Assembly: GCF_026153355.1 (NCBI RefSeq)
Contig: NZ_CP110636.1
Span: 6,758,001-6,822,000, forward strand
Length of the DNA: 64,000 bases
Source of the DNA: Streptomyces endophytica
GTDB taxonomy: Bacteria; Actinomycetota; Actinomycetes; Streptomycetales; Streptomycetaceae
Direction: 5' to 3'
A program made the translations under genes and the position numbers. How positions within the stretch are numbered: the stretch's first letter is position 1; each line of letters begins with the position of its first letter. This document shows positions 28,074-37,755 of the stretch, one piece after another. Below the pieces are notes generated by a model. The model was not told where the DNA came from and ran no database searches. It saw only the letters and a list, made by a program, of their open reading frames with translations.

Positions 28074-28496
28074 CTATGACCGTGCCCCATCGGCTCGCCT
28101 CGCACGCCACCGCGCCCAATAGGAATGCCACGGTGCGGTGACTGCATCTACGGCCCTGCCGAACGCAGCCAGGGAGGCGTCCAAGCGAGCCGTGTTTTCC
28201 ACCTCGGAGACGGCATTCAGCAGATGCTCGGTGGAGTCGACGACGGCAGGATCCGAGCACCGCATGAGCGGGGCCGCTGCGCTAGCGACCCGGCTGAACG
28301 GCTCCCGCACGGCGTTTGCGATCTGCTTGCTGGCCCGCCGTTCCAAGCTCAAGAGCTCTGCTGCCCGGCCAAAGCCGACCAGGCCACACTGAGCGTCCGA
28401 GCCGCCGGCGATCCGGGCCCGAGCAGCACCGCCCGCGACGGCGAGCACGGCCAGGAGAAACGTCCCTCCGCGAGCGACCGGCCCTTCCCACAGCAC
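28074..28496 (-). CDS. Hypothetical protein with one N-terminal hydrophobic segment
   Basis: 140 aa from GTG 28496; not recognised. A hydrophobic stretch (TFLLAVLAVAGGAARARIAG) near residues 12-31 is followed by a helical body (LLSLERRASKQIANAVREPF, LLNAVSEVENTARLDA) and a basic end. The frame stays open upstream to 28646 but that part is Arg/Pro-rich and unconvincing. Same strand as the AlbA_2 gene, 92 bases upstream of it. May be a small membrane-anchored component; low confidence that it is a gene. Confidence 0.35.
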   Translation of the reverse strand: MLWEGPVARGGTFLLAVLAVAGGAARARIAGGSDAQCGLVGFGRAAELLSLERRASKQIANAVREPFSRVASAAAPLMRCSDPAVVDSTEHLLNAVSEVENTARLDASLAAFGRAVDAVTAPWHSYWARWRARRADGARS

Positions 28497-28920
28497 GCGG
28501 TTGGAGGCTGCCGCCCCCCGCACGTGTTGTAGGAGACAGAGCGTAGATCGCGGTCCCAGTCCAGCTGGGCGATGAGGGCGTCGTCGCCGCGTCGTTGAGG
28601 GGACGGTGCCCCGCTGGCGCGGGAGGGATCGCTGCGGCCGTCTCACATGAGGCCCGGTAAGGATCCACTCTGTTGCCAGCCCGGCTCAAGGATGTGACGG
28701 ACCTGCAAGAGGGAGGCGTGCTCCAGCCACACGGGACACCGCTCCCCAAACTTCCAGGCACTGGCTCGGCATTGAAGACACCTCGCCTTACCGCCGCGGG
28801 ACTGGCTTATTTGCCTCTTCCGGAGCAGTGATCGCGACCATACCGTGAGTCACACTTTTGCCTTGATCAGCACTCCTTCCTGGTGCCAGGTCAAGGACAG
28901 GGAACGGGGAGGGGCACATC
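28497..28920. other. Divergent intergenic region, no gene seen
   Basis: 424 bases between the small hypothetical gene and the start of the four-gene operon. Less GC-rich near 28800-28900. GGGAGGGG precedes the ATG at 28921 and serves as its ribosome site. No repeat or RNA gene recognised. Confidence 0.4.
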
Positions 28921-29442
28921 ATGGATCCGCTGTCGTTTCCGGTGCTTGCCGGAACGGTGTTGACCGAGGCAGTCAAGTTTCTGTTCGACCGCGCAAGTGC
29001 GGTGCTAGATAGGCGAGCGGGGCGAGTTCCAATCGAGGAACCGGAGCAGGTAGCCGGGCGATCTGCAGCCCTTCAGGTGCGAGCTGCCGAACTCACGGAC
29101 GCGCGTCTCGAGCGCCTCAGTCAGGCTCAAGGCGCACTCCGCGTCTATCTATCGCGGCCAAACTTGCTGCAGGGCGATGACGATGACCTTCGCGACCTCC
29201 TCGCACAGCTGAGGCGAGACCTGGAAGAGGTGTACGGCTGCGGCCTTCCCTTCGGAGACGAAGAGCGCCCTCGGCCAGGGGCGGAAGTCTCCCAACATGC
29301 CGACGAGGTCTCAGGTCAGCAGGTGGGAATCCGCGCTCAGAGCATGACGGCCAACGGCCGAGCCCACGTGGTGCAGACCGCCAAGACCATCACGGAAACC
29401 GGCGAGCAGGTCGGGCTGCGCATCGACGGATCAATCGGCTGA
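28921..29442 (+). CDS. Small effector-like protein, first gene of a four-gene operon
   Basis: 173 aa, not recognised. A hydrophobic/amphipathic start (MDPLSFPVLAGTVLTEAVKF) leads into a helical acidic middle (LAQLRRDLEEVYGCGLPFGD). The C-terminus holds SMTANGRAHVVQTAKTITET, resembling the 'asn-Gly ... Q/T-K' linker segment in Streptomyces conflict-system adaptor proteins. ATG 28921 has a strong GGGAGGGG site. The next gene begins 15 bases after its stop. The N-terminus resembles those of NLR/STAND-associated effector-partner proteins in actinomycetes, but this is only a resemblance. Confidence 0.65.
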   Translation: MDPLSFPVLAGTVLTEAVKFLFDRASAVLDRRAGRVPIEEPEQVAGRSAALQVRAAELTDARLERLSQAQGALRVYLSRPNLLQGDDDDLRDLLAQLRRDLEEVYGCGLPFGDEERPRPGAEVSQHADEVSGQQVGIRAQSMTANGRAHVVQTAKTITETGEQVGLRIDGSIG

Positions 29443-29457
29443 GGTTGGCGGCACACC

Positions 29458-32333
29458 ATGAACTTCGAGCACGGCGACTCTCAGACGGCCGGACAAGACC
29501 CCAACCCGCGCGGACAACACAATTCGCTGCCTCAAGCGCCGTACCTGTCGGAAGGTGCGGAAACTCCCGCCCCAAGCGACCCAGCTACTGCAGCAGTAGA
29601 CGACGGGGCGAGCTCTGCTGAGGACTCACCGAGCCCCGTTGACGCGGCTGGCGCTCCGGATCACGAGCCGCTTGCCCAAACAGCTGACAGGCCCCTTAGC
29701 TCGCCGCCGGCCCAAGTCATTTTCCCCTCGGGAGCATTACCGCACGAGCCCGAGAAGGCGAAGACCACCCAGTTACATAGTGACTCCGCCCACGAGACAG
29801 AGACGCCCTCACCCGCAACCGCCTCGAGCGAGGGCGAGGCGGCCGGCAAGGGCTCTGAGCCAGAACCATCGACACCGCACGAAAGCCAGCGCCGTCACAC
29901 AGAAGAGCCACCCGCAGCGACGCCAAGCTGGGAAGGGGACTACACGCCTCCGGCGGATGCTTCCTCACAAGGCACAACGCGGGCCGAGCCAGCGGCCCTT
30001 GATACCTCCCCAATCGAGCCAAACGGCGCTGATCCCCATGCTCAGCCTGCTCCCTGCTCGCCCCCTGATCTGCCGACAGAGGACTCTTCTGCCGTGTCGC
30101 AGCGGCAGGCGCCGGATCCGTCCACGGTAGAAGCCTTTCATCAGGCAGCTCTCCTTCAGCGTGCGCTGATCAACAACGGCGAGATGATCGCTGTAAAGAA
30201 TGTATTCGAGCAGACGCTCGATACTCATGCACCGATTTCCACTGGGTACCTGGACGTCGTCCGTGAGGTGTACGCCGAGCTGCACACGAAGCTGGACCGG
30301 GGCTACTTCGGCGAGAACGAACGCAGCACGTTCGACGACGCCTTCTCGCTTCTGCGACCGGCAGGGTCCGTGCTGGTCCTCAGCCGGCCCTCTGGCACGA
30401 GTCGCAACATCACCGCCTACGCCCTCATGTCCCGCCTCTTGAACGACGGACTCATCAAGGAAGTGTGGCCGCTCTCGTTCGGAAGCGCTTCGATCTTTCC
30501 TGCAAAGCGTCTGCCACGTGAACACCACCGTGGCTACGTACTTGAGCTTCCCCCGACGAGGACGACTTCGAGATTCACAACTCGTTCGGCGCGAACCTGA
30601 AGGATGTCCAGGAGCATCTCAGCCCGCGCAATTGCCGACTCATCGTGATCACGACGCCCGATCAGTGGCGCCGCATCGGCCGCGGCGCTCCGGACAGTGT
30701 GGCCCCTGACCTTGGCGCCGCGCGGCCTGCCGACGTAGCGGAGCGATGGTTGCGCGCCGAAGAGCCCAGCTTTCCCGTCGCGGCATGGCTCAAGCACCCA
30801 CAGATGAGAGCCCTCCTGGACGGCCAGAGCCCGACCGAGGTGCTGCGCATCGTGGACCTCATGCGCGAGGCACGACGGACTGCCTTGCGGACCATCGCTA
30901 ACCAAGCCATGGGTCTCGATGCGTTGCAGCGCCGCGCCGAAACCGCCGACACCGATGACGCAATCGCCAAGCAAGTAGCCAACGTCGCAGCTGCCCGCAA
31001 CAACTGGGAAGACCAGCTGTACACATGGCATGAGAAGCCAGACCGAACTAGTTTCCAACGCAACTTCCTGGTGACCGCTGCCGTACTCCGCGGAGCGCCT
31101 GTTGGCCACATCTACGCCAAAGCCGCCGACCTCAGCAAGCTGCTTGAGGGCGACGACGTCAAGGTGACAGGACAGCAGGCACCCGGCGTAATCTCCATGA
31201 CCCGAGCCATCCACGCGGACCGCACGAAGGAAGGTGTACTCAGCTTCCAGCGTCCGCATTGGGACGACGCCGCTCTCGAATACTTCTGGACTGACCGTCC
31301 CCTCGCCCGCGTGCCATTCCTAGAATGGCTGGCGCAGGCGCCGCTGGACGAACCAAAAGTGGCCATGGAAAGCGTCGGCATAGACGACCGGCGGGCACTA
31401 GCCGAAAGGGTCGGTGATTTCGCTGTCCGCTGGGCAGTCCGCCACCGTCGTCAGGAACCGCTGCAGGAAATCGTCACTGAATGGCACAAGCAGCGCGCTA
31501 AGGGGTTGTGGCCCCTTGCCACCTCCCTCTTGGACGACGCCGCCATTCACCCTGCCAGCGCCCCCTACATCCATACAATGTTGCGAGCCTGGGGCAGGCG
31601 AAAGACCGAAGTTGCCCTGCCGTTGGCAGTCGTGTCTGTCTGCGCGGGCAAGTTCGGCCGTACCCACACCGGAAAGGCACTACGACGCCTACGGGATGCT
31701 GCGGAGTCGGAGCACACTGAGGTGGCAGACGCACTGCAGGCCGCCGTGCGCACTCTCTGGGCGGATGACTCCGTGCGCCCTTTGCTCTTCAAGGACATCG
31801 TCGGCTGGTGTGGGAACGCCAAGATCAAGGAAACCGTCGGTCGCCAGACCTTCGCTGCTCTGGCGACCACCACAGACCCCAACAGCGATGGCATCCCGCT
31901 GATCCTCGGGAATCCCAACTCCGGAGATGAAGAAGGATTCCGCCCATCGTCAGAGGGTTTGGTCAAGGGTTGGCGAACCCTGTTAGCGGAAGGGCCAGGG
32001 CCAACGGGCGCAAGGCAAGTAGACACGGCAGTCTTCCTTTGGCTGGACGCAGCCCTACGGCATCCTCCCCTGAAATCCCTCATCCTCGACTCCTTGCGGA
32101 AGGCCGTCGACGTACGAGGCACGGAGGAAGGAAGAGTCTTGCGCGAGACCTTACGCGCCTGCGCACACGGCTGGGTGCAAGGTGAAGACCGCCCCTTCTC
32201 CGAGGAACGGGAGGCAGTGCGACAAGAACTGGGCGCCCTCCTCGACGAGGACCTGTACGCCGCAGTGCAGGAGCAGGAGGACCCAGACCCCAGCGGCGAT
32301 GGCGTCAGGAGCAAGGGGACCGACACCGAGTGA
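29458..32333 (+). pseudogene. Large P/E/S-rich protein with degenerate P-loop NTPase-like region, one frame break
   Basis: 958 aa after repair. Residues 1-210 are disordered and rich in Pro, Glu, Ser and Ala. After a helical stretch (AALLQRALINNGEMIAVKNV) comes an NTPase-like core: SVLVLSRPSGTSRNITAYAL sits where a Walker A would be but lacks the GKT/S, and RNCRLIVITTPDQW resembles a Walker B/sensor strand. The remainder is helical repeats (LWPLATSLLDDAAIHPASAP, ALRRLRDAAESEHTEVADAL). The break is near 30553 in a CCCCC run: ELPP-DEDDFEIHNSFGANL. Final stop overlaps the next GTG. It resembles P-loop proteins of actinomycete conflict systems that have lost ATP binding. Confidence 0.6.
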
Positions 32334-33229
32334 GGCGATTCATTCCCTGGCCGCGACGGAACACTCCGGCAGAAGAGCCGCCAACCCTACCCGCTGTGTG
32401 GACGCAAACATTCACCGACCGTCTGGCCAGCAGCGATCCGACGCTGCGGTTCGGTGCGCAAGTACAGGTGACATGGCGGGCAGAGCCCGATGGCACGGCA
32501 GTTAATCCCGACGACGCAGCACGTCTCGTTCGGAGAGTCGTAGATGAGGCGGCAGGATCGTGCGACGTATTACGACGTGACGTTGCCGAGCAGGACATCA
32601 ACGCAGCCCTGCGGGACCAGCTGCCGCTAGCTGGGTACGGCATCGAGGTACTGGATAGCCATGTCCGCCTCGCCATCGATGACTCCACGCAGAGGGCAGC
32701 TCTCCTGGCAGAGCGAATGCGCCAGGGCTACGCCCTCGAGGAGGCTCGTCAACGCCAGGAGCAGGAACGTAAGGAAACCCACCTGCGCCTGCAGCGCAAG
32801 CGAGAAGAGGCCCAGCGGCACGAGGAACACACTCGTGAGGAGGATCGGCTTCGCCGCGATTACGAACTGGACGCATTAGCCCGCAGGCAAGCGCGAGCGC
32901 GTGCGGAATTCCTCCGTAACGAGATCCTCGCCAATCCTGCGTCAGCCCGTCTCTACACACTGCTAGAGCGCTCTGCGGAGCACTGGCCCCGGCTGGGCGG
33001 GCCTCCTGCCGGCACGAGTCTTCCGGATTTGGTGCGCGAAGTTCAGGGATGGCAACCACATGCTCGATGGGTAGTCATCGCCCAATTGCTCCACGACTTC
33101 GCGACCGGCCTTACAGAGGAAGGCCGCAAGGAATTCGTGACCATCCTCGCAAAGGCTGTCAAGGTGCACGGCGACGAGAAGACAGCCCAAGCGCTCATCG
33201 ACGCCGCAGGGGAGCAAGAATGCGATTAA
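32330..33229 (+). CDS. Coiled-coil protein with possible SPFH/band-7-like N-terminal domain
   Basis: 299 aa. Residues 20-120 look like an SPFH-type domain (RFGAQVQVTWRAEPDG, VAEQDINAALRDQLPLAGYG, VLDSHVRLAIDD). Residues 125-200 are a long charged coiled coil (EEARQRQEQERKETHLRLQR, EEHTREEDRLRRDYELDALA). A compact C-terminal domain (LHDFATGLTEEGRKEFVTIL) follows. GTG at 32330 overlaps the stop of the large protein. SPFH proteins form membrane-bound rings, so this could anchor the complex, but no membrane segment is visible here. Function unknown. Confidence 0.7.
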   Translation: MRRFIPWPRRNTPAEEPPTLPAVWTQTFTDRLASSDPTLRFGAQVQVTWRAEPDGTAVNPDDAARLVRRVVDEAAGSCDVLRRDVAEQDINAALRDQLPLAGYGIEVLDSHVRLAIDDSTQRAALLAERMRQGYALEEARQRQEQERKETHLRLQRKREEAQRHEEHTREEDRLRRDYELDALARRQARARAEFLRNEILANPASARLYTLLERSAEHWPRLGGPPAGTSLPDLVREVQGWQPHARWVVIAQLLHDFATGLTEEGRKEFVTILAKAVKVHGDEKTAQALIDAAGEQECD

Positions 33230-33402
33230 CCCTGTGGCGATGGGCCCTGGACCCAGCCACAAGCCTCCTAGCTCTGCGCCTCCGGGCTGGGACCCACGGC
33301 CGTATGTCGTACGACGCGGCCTGGCGACTAGCCCGCGTCACTCGCTACCCCGACGAGTTGGTCTACCGACTCCACGGCCACGGTCGGGAACCCATGCCAT
33401 AG
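33220..33402 (+). CDS. 60-aa protein ending the four-gene operon
   Basis: Starts MRLTLWRWALDPATSLLALR and contains SYDAAWRLARVTRYPDELVY; Arg/Trp/Leu-rich and not recognised. ATG at 33220 lies inside the end of the upstream gene (10-base overlap) with AGGGGAG 7 bases before it, so it is translationally coupled. Its tight placement is the main argument that it is real. Confidence 0.6.
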   Translation: MRLTLWRWALDPATSLLALRLRAGTHGRMSYDAAWRLARVTRYPDELVYRLHGHGREPMP

Positions 33403-33540
33403 AGTGGCCCGGAAATTCTGGGCAGTAGTGAGCACGGCGTGAGTGTGCTGGACTACTCGCTGCTGGTAGTGCTGGGCCACGACTCGTGCAGCGTGGTCGC
33501 AGCGCACGCTGCCGCCAAACGAAGTCTCGTGGCCTCTACG
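33403..33540 (+). pseudogene. Remnant of a beta-class carbonic anhydrase
   Basis: Right after the TAG of the 60-aa gene, the same frame reads ILGSSEHGVSVLDYSLLVVL then GHDSCSVVAAH. This matches the core of beta-carbonic anhydrases, where GHxxC carries two of the zinc ligands. Sequence before and after does not continue the enzyme. An internal fragment of about 40 codons, probably a recombination scar. Confidence 0.5.
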
Positions 33541-33941
33541 GATGCTCTGTACTGGCAGCCAACCTGGTCGGTGGCTGGCACCGCGTGGGTCGGCTCTTGG
33601 AGTTGGTGCCGGGCAAATGATTGCGGCGTTCCGTGTCGAAGACCCCCGCCGTCCCGAAAACGCCGGAAGTTTCCGGGACGAGCCAGTGGTCGGGCGCGTT
33701 CGCGCAGGTCAGAGCCGCCTCGCTCCCCCACCCACCAGGTGCCTTCTAAGCGCCTGCTGCATCTCGTGCTGCCGCAACATCGACAGCACCGGTCGGGTGC
33801 TAGTCGCTGTTCCTCGCTGGGCAGCGGGTATGTCAAAGCCCCGGCGGAGGGCCTGTTGCCAGGGCCGGCGCTCCACCGGGGCGTCCGAGCAATACCAGCT
33901 CGCATTCTCGGCCCCGCTCCGGGCATGTGAACCGCGTCGGT
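33541..33941. other. Non-coding stretch, nothing recognised
   Basis: About 400 bases between the carbonic-anhydrase remnant and the end of the EcsC gene. Open frames exist on both strands but give Arg/Pro/Cys-rich sequence with no family features. Probably junk from past rearrangements. Confidence 0.4.
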
Positions 33942-35054
33942 TCAGCGGAGGTCGGGTCCGCCCGCCTCGGCGAGCTCGCCAAGCACACTGATCGCCTCGT
34001 CAGCGTCGTCCGGGACGTCCGGGTCGGTATCAGGGAACGATCCGGATGCCTCCTCGTCACCGAGATGTGGGTACTTCTCAAGAAGGAACCGCCGCCGGTA
34101 CGCCACGTCGGCGGCGTCAACGATCCCCTCCAATGTGGTCCAGTTGAGGCTGCCTCCCACGAGGATCCCAAATGCGGGTACGGCTTTGCCGAGTCCCTTC
34201 TTGGTAAGGCGAAAGCCGAACGCCTTCGCGAACCGCGCGGAAACCTTGGTGACAACTGCCTCGTTGAGGACCGCCCACGTCTTACCGCGGACGAGTGCTT
34301 GAGTGAGCCGTGAGATATCGGCCATCGCGGCGGTCTTGGCGGTGGCCGACGTTGCCGTCCCGGCATTGACAACAGACATCACAAAGAGCTTCTCGGCAGG
34401 CTCTTCGGGGTCGTAGCCGTAGAGCAGCGAGATCTGGCCGACGGAGCGAGATGCGAGTCCGAGGACGACTGCGGCATCGGCAGCAAAAGCGCCGACGATT
34501 GCACCTCCCGAAGGCGCTGCCGCAGCGCCCGCGGAGGCAGCGGTGACGAGCTGTCCTCCGGAGATCACAAGCCCAGCACCCGCTCCAGCTAGCGCCGCAC
34601 CGGCGGGGTAGTACCAGCTCGCTGCCCGTCCACGGACAGCATCGACCTGCTCGAGGCCGAGGCGGCGCAGGTCGGACAGTGATGCAACATCGTGCCCGCG
34701 CTTCTTGTGGAGCGCCACCACCCGCTTGGAGGAGAGTCCCGCTCGCGAGACCCGTCCCGCCGTCTGCCGCATGGACTGAAAGGCGGCTCCGCTCCAGTCC
34801 GGGAGGGCGTCGACGGCTCCGCGAACCCCGGCGCTGACCTTGTGAGCGCCCTTGGCAGCGATTTCCTGTCCACGCGAAACGGCCGATTGGGCCCGTGGGT
34901 GGTTCTCCAGGTACTTCGCGGCACGCTTGCCGAGTTCCGCAGCGCCGGTGGCCACTTGCTCGCCAGTGTTTCTCATTACTCGTGACAGCGGGCGGCCCTT
35001 GAACCGTTGGATGTCACGCCATGCCGCGAGCTCGTAGTCCGAGGGGTCTGCCAT
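33942..35054 (-). CDS. EcsC-family protein
   Basis: 370 aa. EcsC signature features: YELAAWRDIQRFKGRPLSRV at the start, glycine/alanine-rich central hydrophobic region (YYPAGAALAGAGAGLVISGG, SGGAIVGAFAADAAVVLGLA), SVGQISLLYGYDPEEPAEKL and FRLTKKGLGKAVPAFGILVG. The acidic tail (FPDTDPDVPDDADEA) is unassigned. ATG 35054 is chosen because conserved sequence begins there; the frame is open to 35132. EcsC-type proteins are often found in mobile and defence loci; molecular role unknown. Probably the last gene before the right end of the element. Confidence 0.8.
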   Translation of the reverse strand: MADPSDYELAAWRDIQRFKGRPLSRVMRNTGEQVATGAAELGKRAAKYLENHPRAQSAVSRGQEIAAKGAHKVSAGVRGAVDALPDWSGAAFQSMRQTAGRVSRAGLSSKRVVALHKKRGHDVASLSDLRRLGLEQVDAVRGRAASWYYPAGAALAGAGAGLVISGGQLVTAASAGAAAAPSGGAIVGAFAADAAVVLGLASRSVGQISLLYGYDPEEPAEKLFVMSVVNAGTATSATAKTAAMADISRLTQALVRGKTWAVLNEAVVTKVSARFAKAFGFRLTKKGLGKAVPAFGILVGGSLNWTTLEGIVDAADVAYRRRFLLEKYPHLGDEEASGSFPDTDPDVPDDADEAISVLGELAEAGGPDLR

Positions 35055-35464
35055 ACCGCGATGGTAGTTGCCAAGACCTTCGCGCAGTGCCGCAATGCTG
35101 CACCCCGGTTCACGCGCACCACGCAGCTTCATAGAGCCGAAAGAGTGGCCGTCGGCAGTGGGAGTCCCCCTGGGAATTTCCTGGGACTTCCGGCCGCATC
35201 AACGGGCATGACCGTGAAACAGCCGAAAGGCCATCAGCGCAGGTCAGCACCCCACAGCCACCCATCGCGGCAGGTCACGGCGCCCCCTGGTCTCTTCCGG
35301 GACATCTGACGAGCCGCCCCGGCTGCGGCAGTTCCGGTCGGCCCAGCGCCACCGGCTGCCGTCGGCCGGGGCGTGCCGGAATGGCCGGGATCGCTGGGGT
35401 TGCTGGGATCGCCGGTGTCACGCAACCCGTGCGGCGGGCGTCACGACGGCCCGCGCGGTGGGCG
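35055..35464. other. Putative right end of the integrative element
   Basis: 410 bases without a gene. Contains, at 35170-35189, a 20-base sequence with 17 identities to 6016-6035 (doubled CTGGGA[C/A]TT, 11 bases apart), the best candidate for a right attachment or arm site. Also short GGGATCGC repeats near 35384-35410. No tRNA gene seen. Confidence 0.35.
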
Positions 35465-36264
35465 TCACAGCGATCCGTGCGGCGTGAGGATGACGAATTC
35501 GGCGCCTGCGGAGTCCGTGCAGACGGCGAGGCGGCCGACGCCCTCGGCGGTTTCGGGGCCCATGGAGAGGGTGCCGCCGTTGCCGGTCACCAGGCCGACG
35601 GTGGCGTCGCAGTCCTTGGAGATGAAGACCGGGTGCCAGTAGGGCTTGCCCGAGGGGCGAGGAGGTCGGTGGGGACGCCCATGAGGCCGCCGTGCGTGCG
35701 GTCGTCGCCGCAGTGCGCGGGGGTGAGCAGGGTGTAGGTGCCGCCGCCGGCGGGGAGCGGCATGTCCTGGGTGTGCCAGTCGAAGACGGATCGGTAGAAG
35801 GTCTGGGCGGCGGCCGGGTCGGTGGTGTACAGCTCCGTCCAGCCCAGGCTGCCCGGGGCGTCGGCGGCTTCGAAGCCCGGGTACCGCGCGGGCTGCCAGA
35901 TGGCGAAGTCCGCCCCCTGCGGGTCCGTGAGCTGCGCGAAGCGGCCGTCGTCGGCGCCGACCATGACCGGCTGCGAACGGACCGCGCCGCCCGCCTGCTC
36001 CACCGCCTTGACCGTGGCGTCCGCGTCGGGGGTGTGGAAGTAGATCGTCCAGGCCGACGCGGCGCCGTGCTCGGTGAGCGGGCCGACCGCGCCCACCGCC
36101 TTCCCGTCGAGCCGGAAGAGCGTGTATCCGCCCGCCTGCTGGTCACCGAACGGCTCCGACCGCCAGCCGAACACCGCGCGGTAGAAGGCCGTCGCGACCT
36201 CGACGTCAGGCGCACCCAGATCGAGCCAGCACGGGGAGCCGGGGACGAAGTCAGTAGTGATCAT
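35465..36264 (-). pseudogene. VOC-family (glyoxalase/bleomycin-resistance fold) protein with two VOC domains, one frame break
   Basis: 266 aa after repair. Domain 1 starts GSPCWLDLGAPDVEVATAFY with VFGWRSEPFGD; domain 2 starts LGWTELYTTDPAAAQTFYRS. The family includes Streptomyces glyoxalase-like proteins of mostly unknown substrate. Near 35663 the frame breaks: LLAP-SGKPYWHPVFISKDCD needs one more C in a CCCC run; the restored end is ILTPHGSL with a TGA at 35467-35465. The first chromosomal gene after the element. Confidence 0.75.
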
Positions 36265-36387
36265 GGCGTTTCCCTTCGCGGATCCTCTCTGGATTCAGCC
36301 TGACATTCGCCACTGACAATCGCCCGTCGGAACGGTGGGTGACCGGCGGGCGGCGGGCCGTGCCCGGCACCGGCCCGCCGTCGGCGT

Positions 36388-37515
36388 TCAGGTCCGGTAG
36401 AGCTCCTTGGCGATGATCGAGCGCTGCACCTCCGTGGCGCCCTCGTAGATACGGGGAGCCCGGACCTCGCGGTAGAGGTGCTCCAGGAGGTGGCCGCGGC
36501 GCAGTGCCCGGGCGCCGTGGATCTGGACGGCGGCGTCGACCACGTACTGCGCGGTCTCGGTGGCCAGCAGCTTGGCCATCGCCGAGCGGCGGGCGATGTC
36601 GCGGGCCCCGGTGTCGTACGCGGTGGCCGCCGCGTACACCAGGAGGCGGGCGGCCTCGGTGCGGGTGGCCATCTCGGCGAGCTGGTGTCCTACGGACTGC
36701 AGGTCCTTGAGCGGGCCGCCGAACGCGGTGCGCGTGCCGGCGTGTGCCACCGCGGCGTCCAATGCGGCCTGTGCCATGCCGACCGCGAACGCGCCCACGC
36801 TCGGCCGGAAGAGGTTCAGCGTGCCCATCGCGACGGCGAATCCGCCGTCCACCTCGCCCAGCACGTCCTCGCCGGTCACCGGTGTGCCGTCGAAGACCAG
36901 CGTGCCGATGGGGTGCGGGCTGAGCAGGTCCAGGTGCGCGCCGCTCAGGCCGGGCCGGTCGGCGGGCACCAGGAAGGCGGTGACGCCGCGGGACCCCGGC
37001 GCGCCACCGGTACGGGCGAAGACGGTGGCGAAGTCCGCCTCGGGCGCGTTGGAGATCCAGCACTTCTCGCCGGTCAGCCGCCAGCGGCCGGGCCCGTCCG
37101 GCTCGGCGGCCAGGGACAACGCGGCGGCGTCCGAGCCGGCGTCCGGCTCGCTCAGCGCGAAGGCGGCGACCGCGCGGCCCGCGGCGACCTCGGGCACCCA
37201 GCGGGCGCGCTGCGCCTCGGTCCCCGACTGGACGATCGGATAGGTCCCCAGCCCTTGGAGGGCGAGGGCGGTCTCCGCCTCCGTGCACTCCTGGGCGAGG
37301 GATTCCCGCAGCAGGCACAGGTCCAGGGCGCGCAGCGGCCCGTCGTCGGGGAACAGGCGGCGCAGCAGGCCGAGTTCGCCGAGTGCCGCCACCAGGGGGC
37401 GGTTGACCCGGCCCTCGGTGCCCTTCTCGGCGAGCGGGCTCAGCCGTTCGGCCGTCATGGCGCGCAACGCGGCGCACCATTCCTGCTCGTCCGGTCCCAG
37501 CGCGAATACAGTCAC
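36388..37515 (-). CDS. Acyl-CoA dehydrogenase
   Basis: 375 aa, full length for the family. Signatures: AFALSEPDAGSDAAALS (FAD/substrate loop), CWISNAPEADFATVFA, RTAFGGPLKDLQSVGHQLAE and the C-terminal IYEGATEVQRSIIAKELYRT with the catalytic-base region YEG. It would oxidise an acyl- or aryl-alicyclic-CoA ester using FAD and ETF. Divergent from the 2-aminobenzoate-CoA ligase gene with a 240-base shared control region, which ties it to that catabolic set. Confidence 0.9.
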   Translation of the reverse strand: MTVFALGPDEQEWCAALRAMTAERLSPLAEKGTEGRVNRPLVAALGELGLLRRLFPDDGPLRALDLCLLRESLAQECTEAETALALQGLGTYPIVQSGTEAQRARWVPEVAAGRAVAAFALSEPDAGSDAAALSLAAEPDGPGRWRLTGEKCWISNAPEADFATVFARTGGAPGSRGVTAFLVPADRPGLSGAHLDLLSPHPIGTLVFDGTPVTGEDVLGEVDGGFAVAMGTLNLFRPSVGAFAVGMAQAALDAAVAHAGTRTAFGGPLKDLQSVGHQLAEMATRTEAARLLVYAAATAYDTGARDIARRSAMAKLLATETAQYVVDAAVQIHGARALRRGHLLEHLYREVRAPRIYEGATEVQRSIIAKELYRT

Positions 37516-37755
37516 GAGTCGGCTCCCTGGTAGCGGTCCTCTATCGCGGTCTGTTGACTGCCGTCACGAACACGTTACGCTGACGACGGATCCGAACGGC
37601 AGCCCCCGGGGCGAGGGACAGCCCTTGAGCGACGAGCAGTCCCTTGAACAACAGACAGTTCTGGAGCAGTCTCGACGGCTCGTCGGCCGGTCCCGGCCGG
37701 AGGGACGAGCAGCCGACCGAGCCGGCCACCCGGCCGTCCTAGGGGGCGCACCGCC

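Noticed and set aside
33439..33930. 163-aa + strand protein
   Set aside because: Only its first about 30 codons resemble anything (carbonic-anhydrase core); the rest is Arg/Pro/Trp-rich noise.
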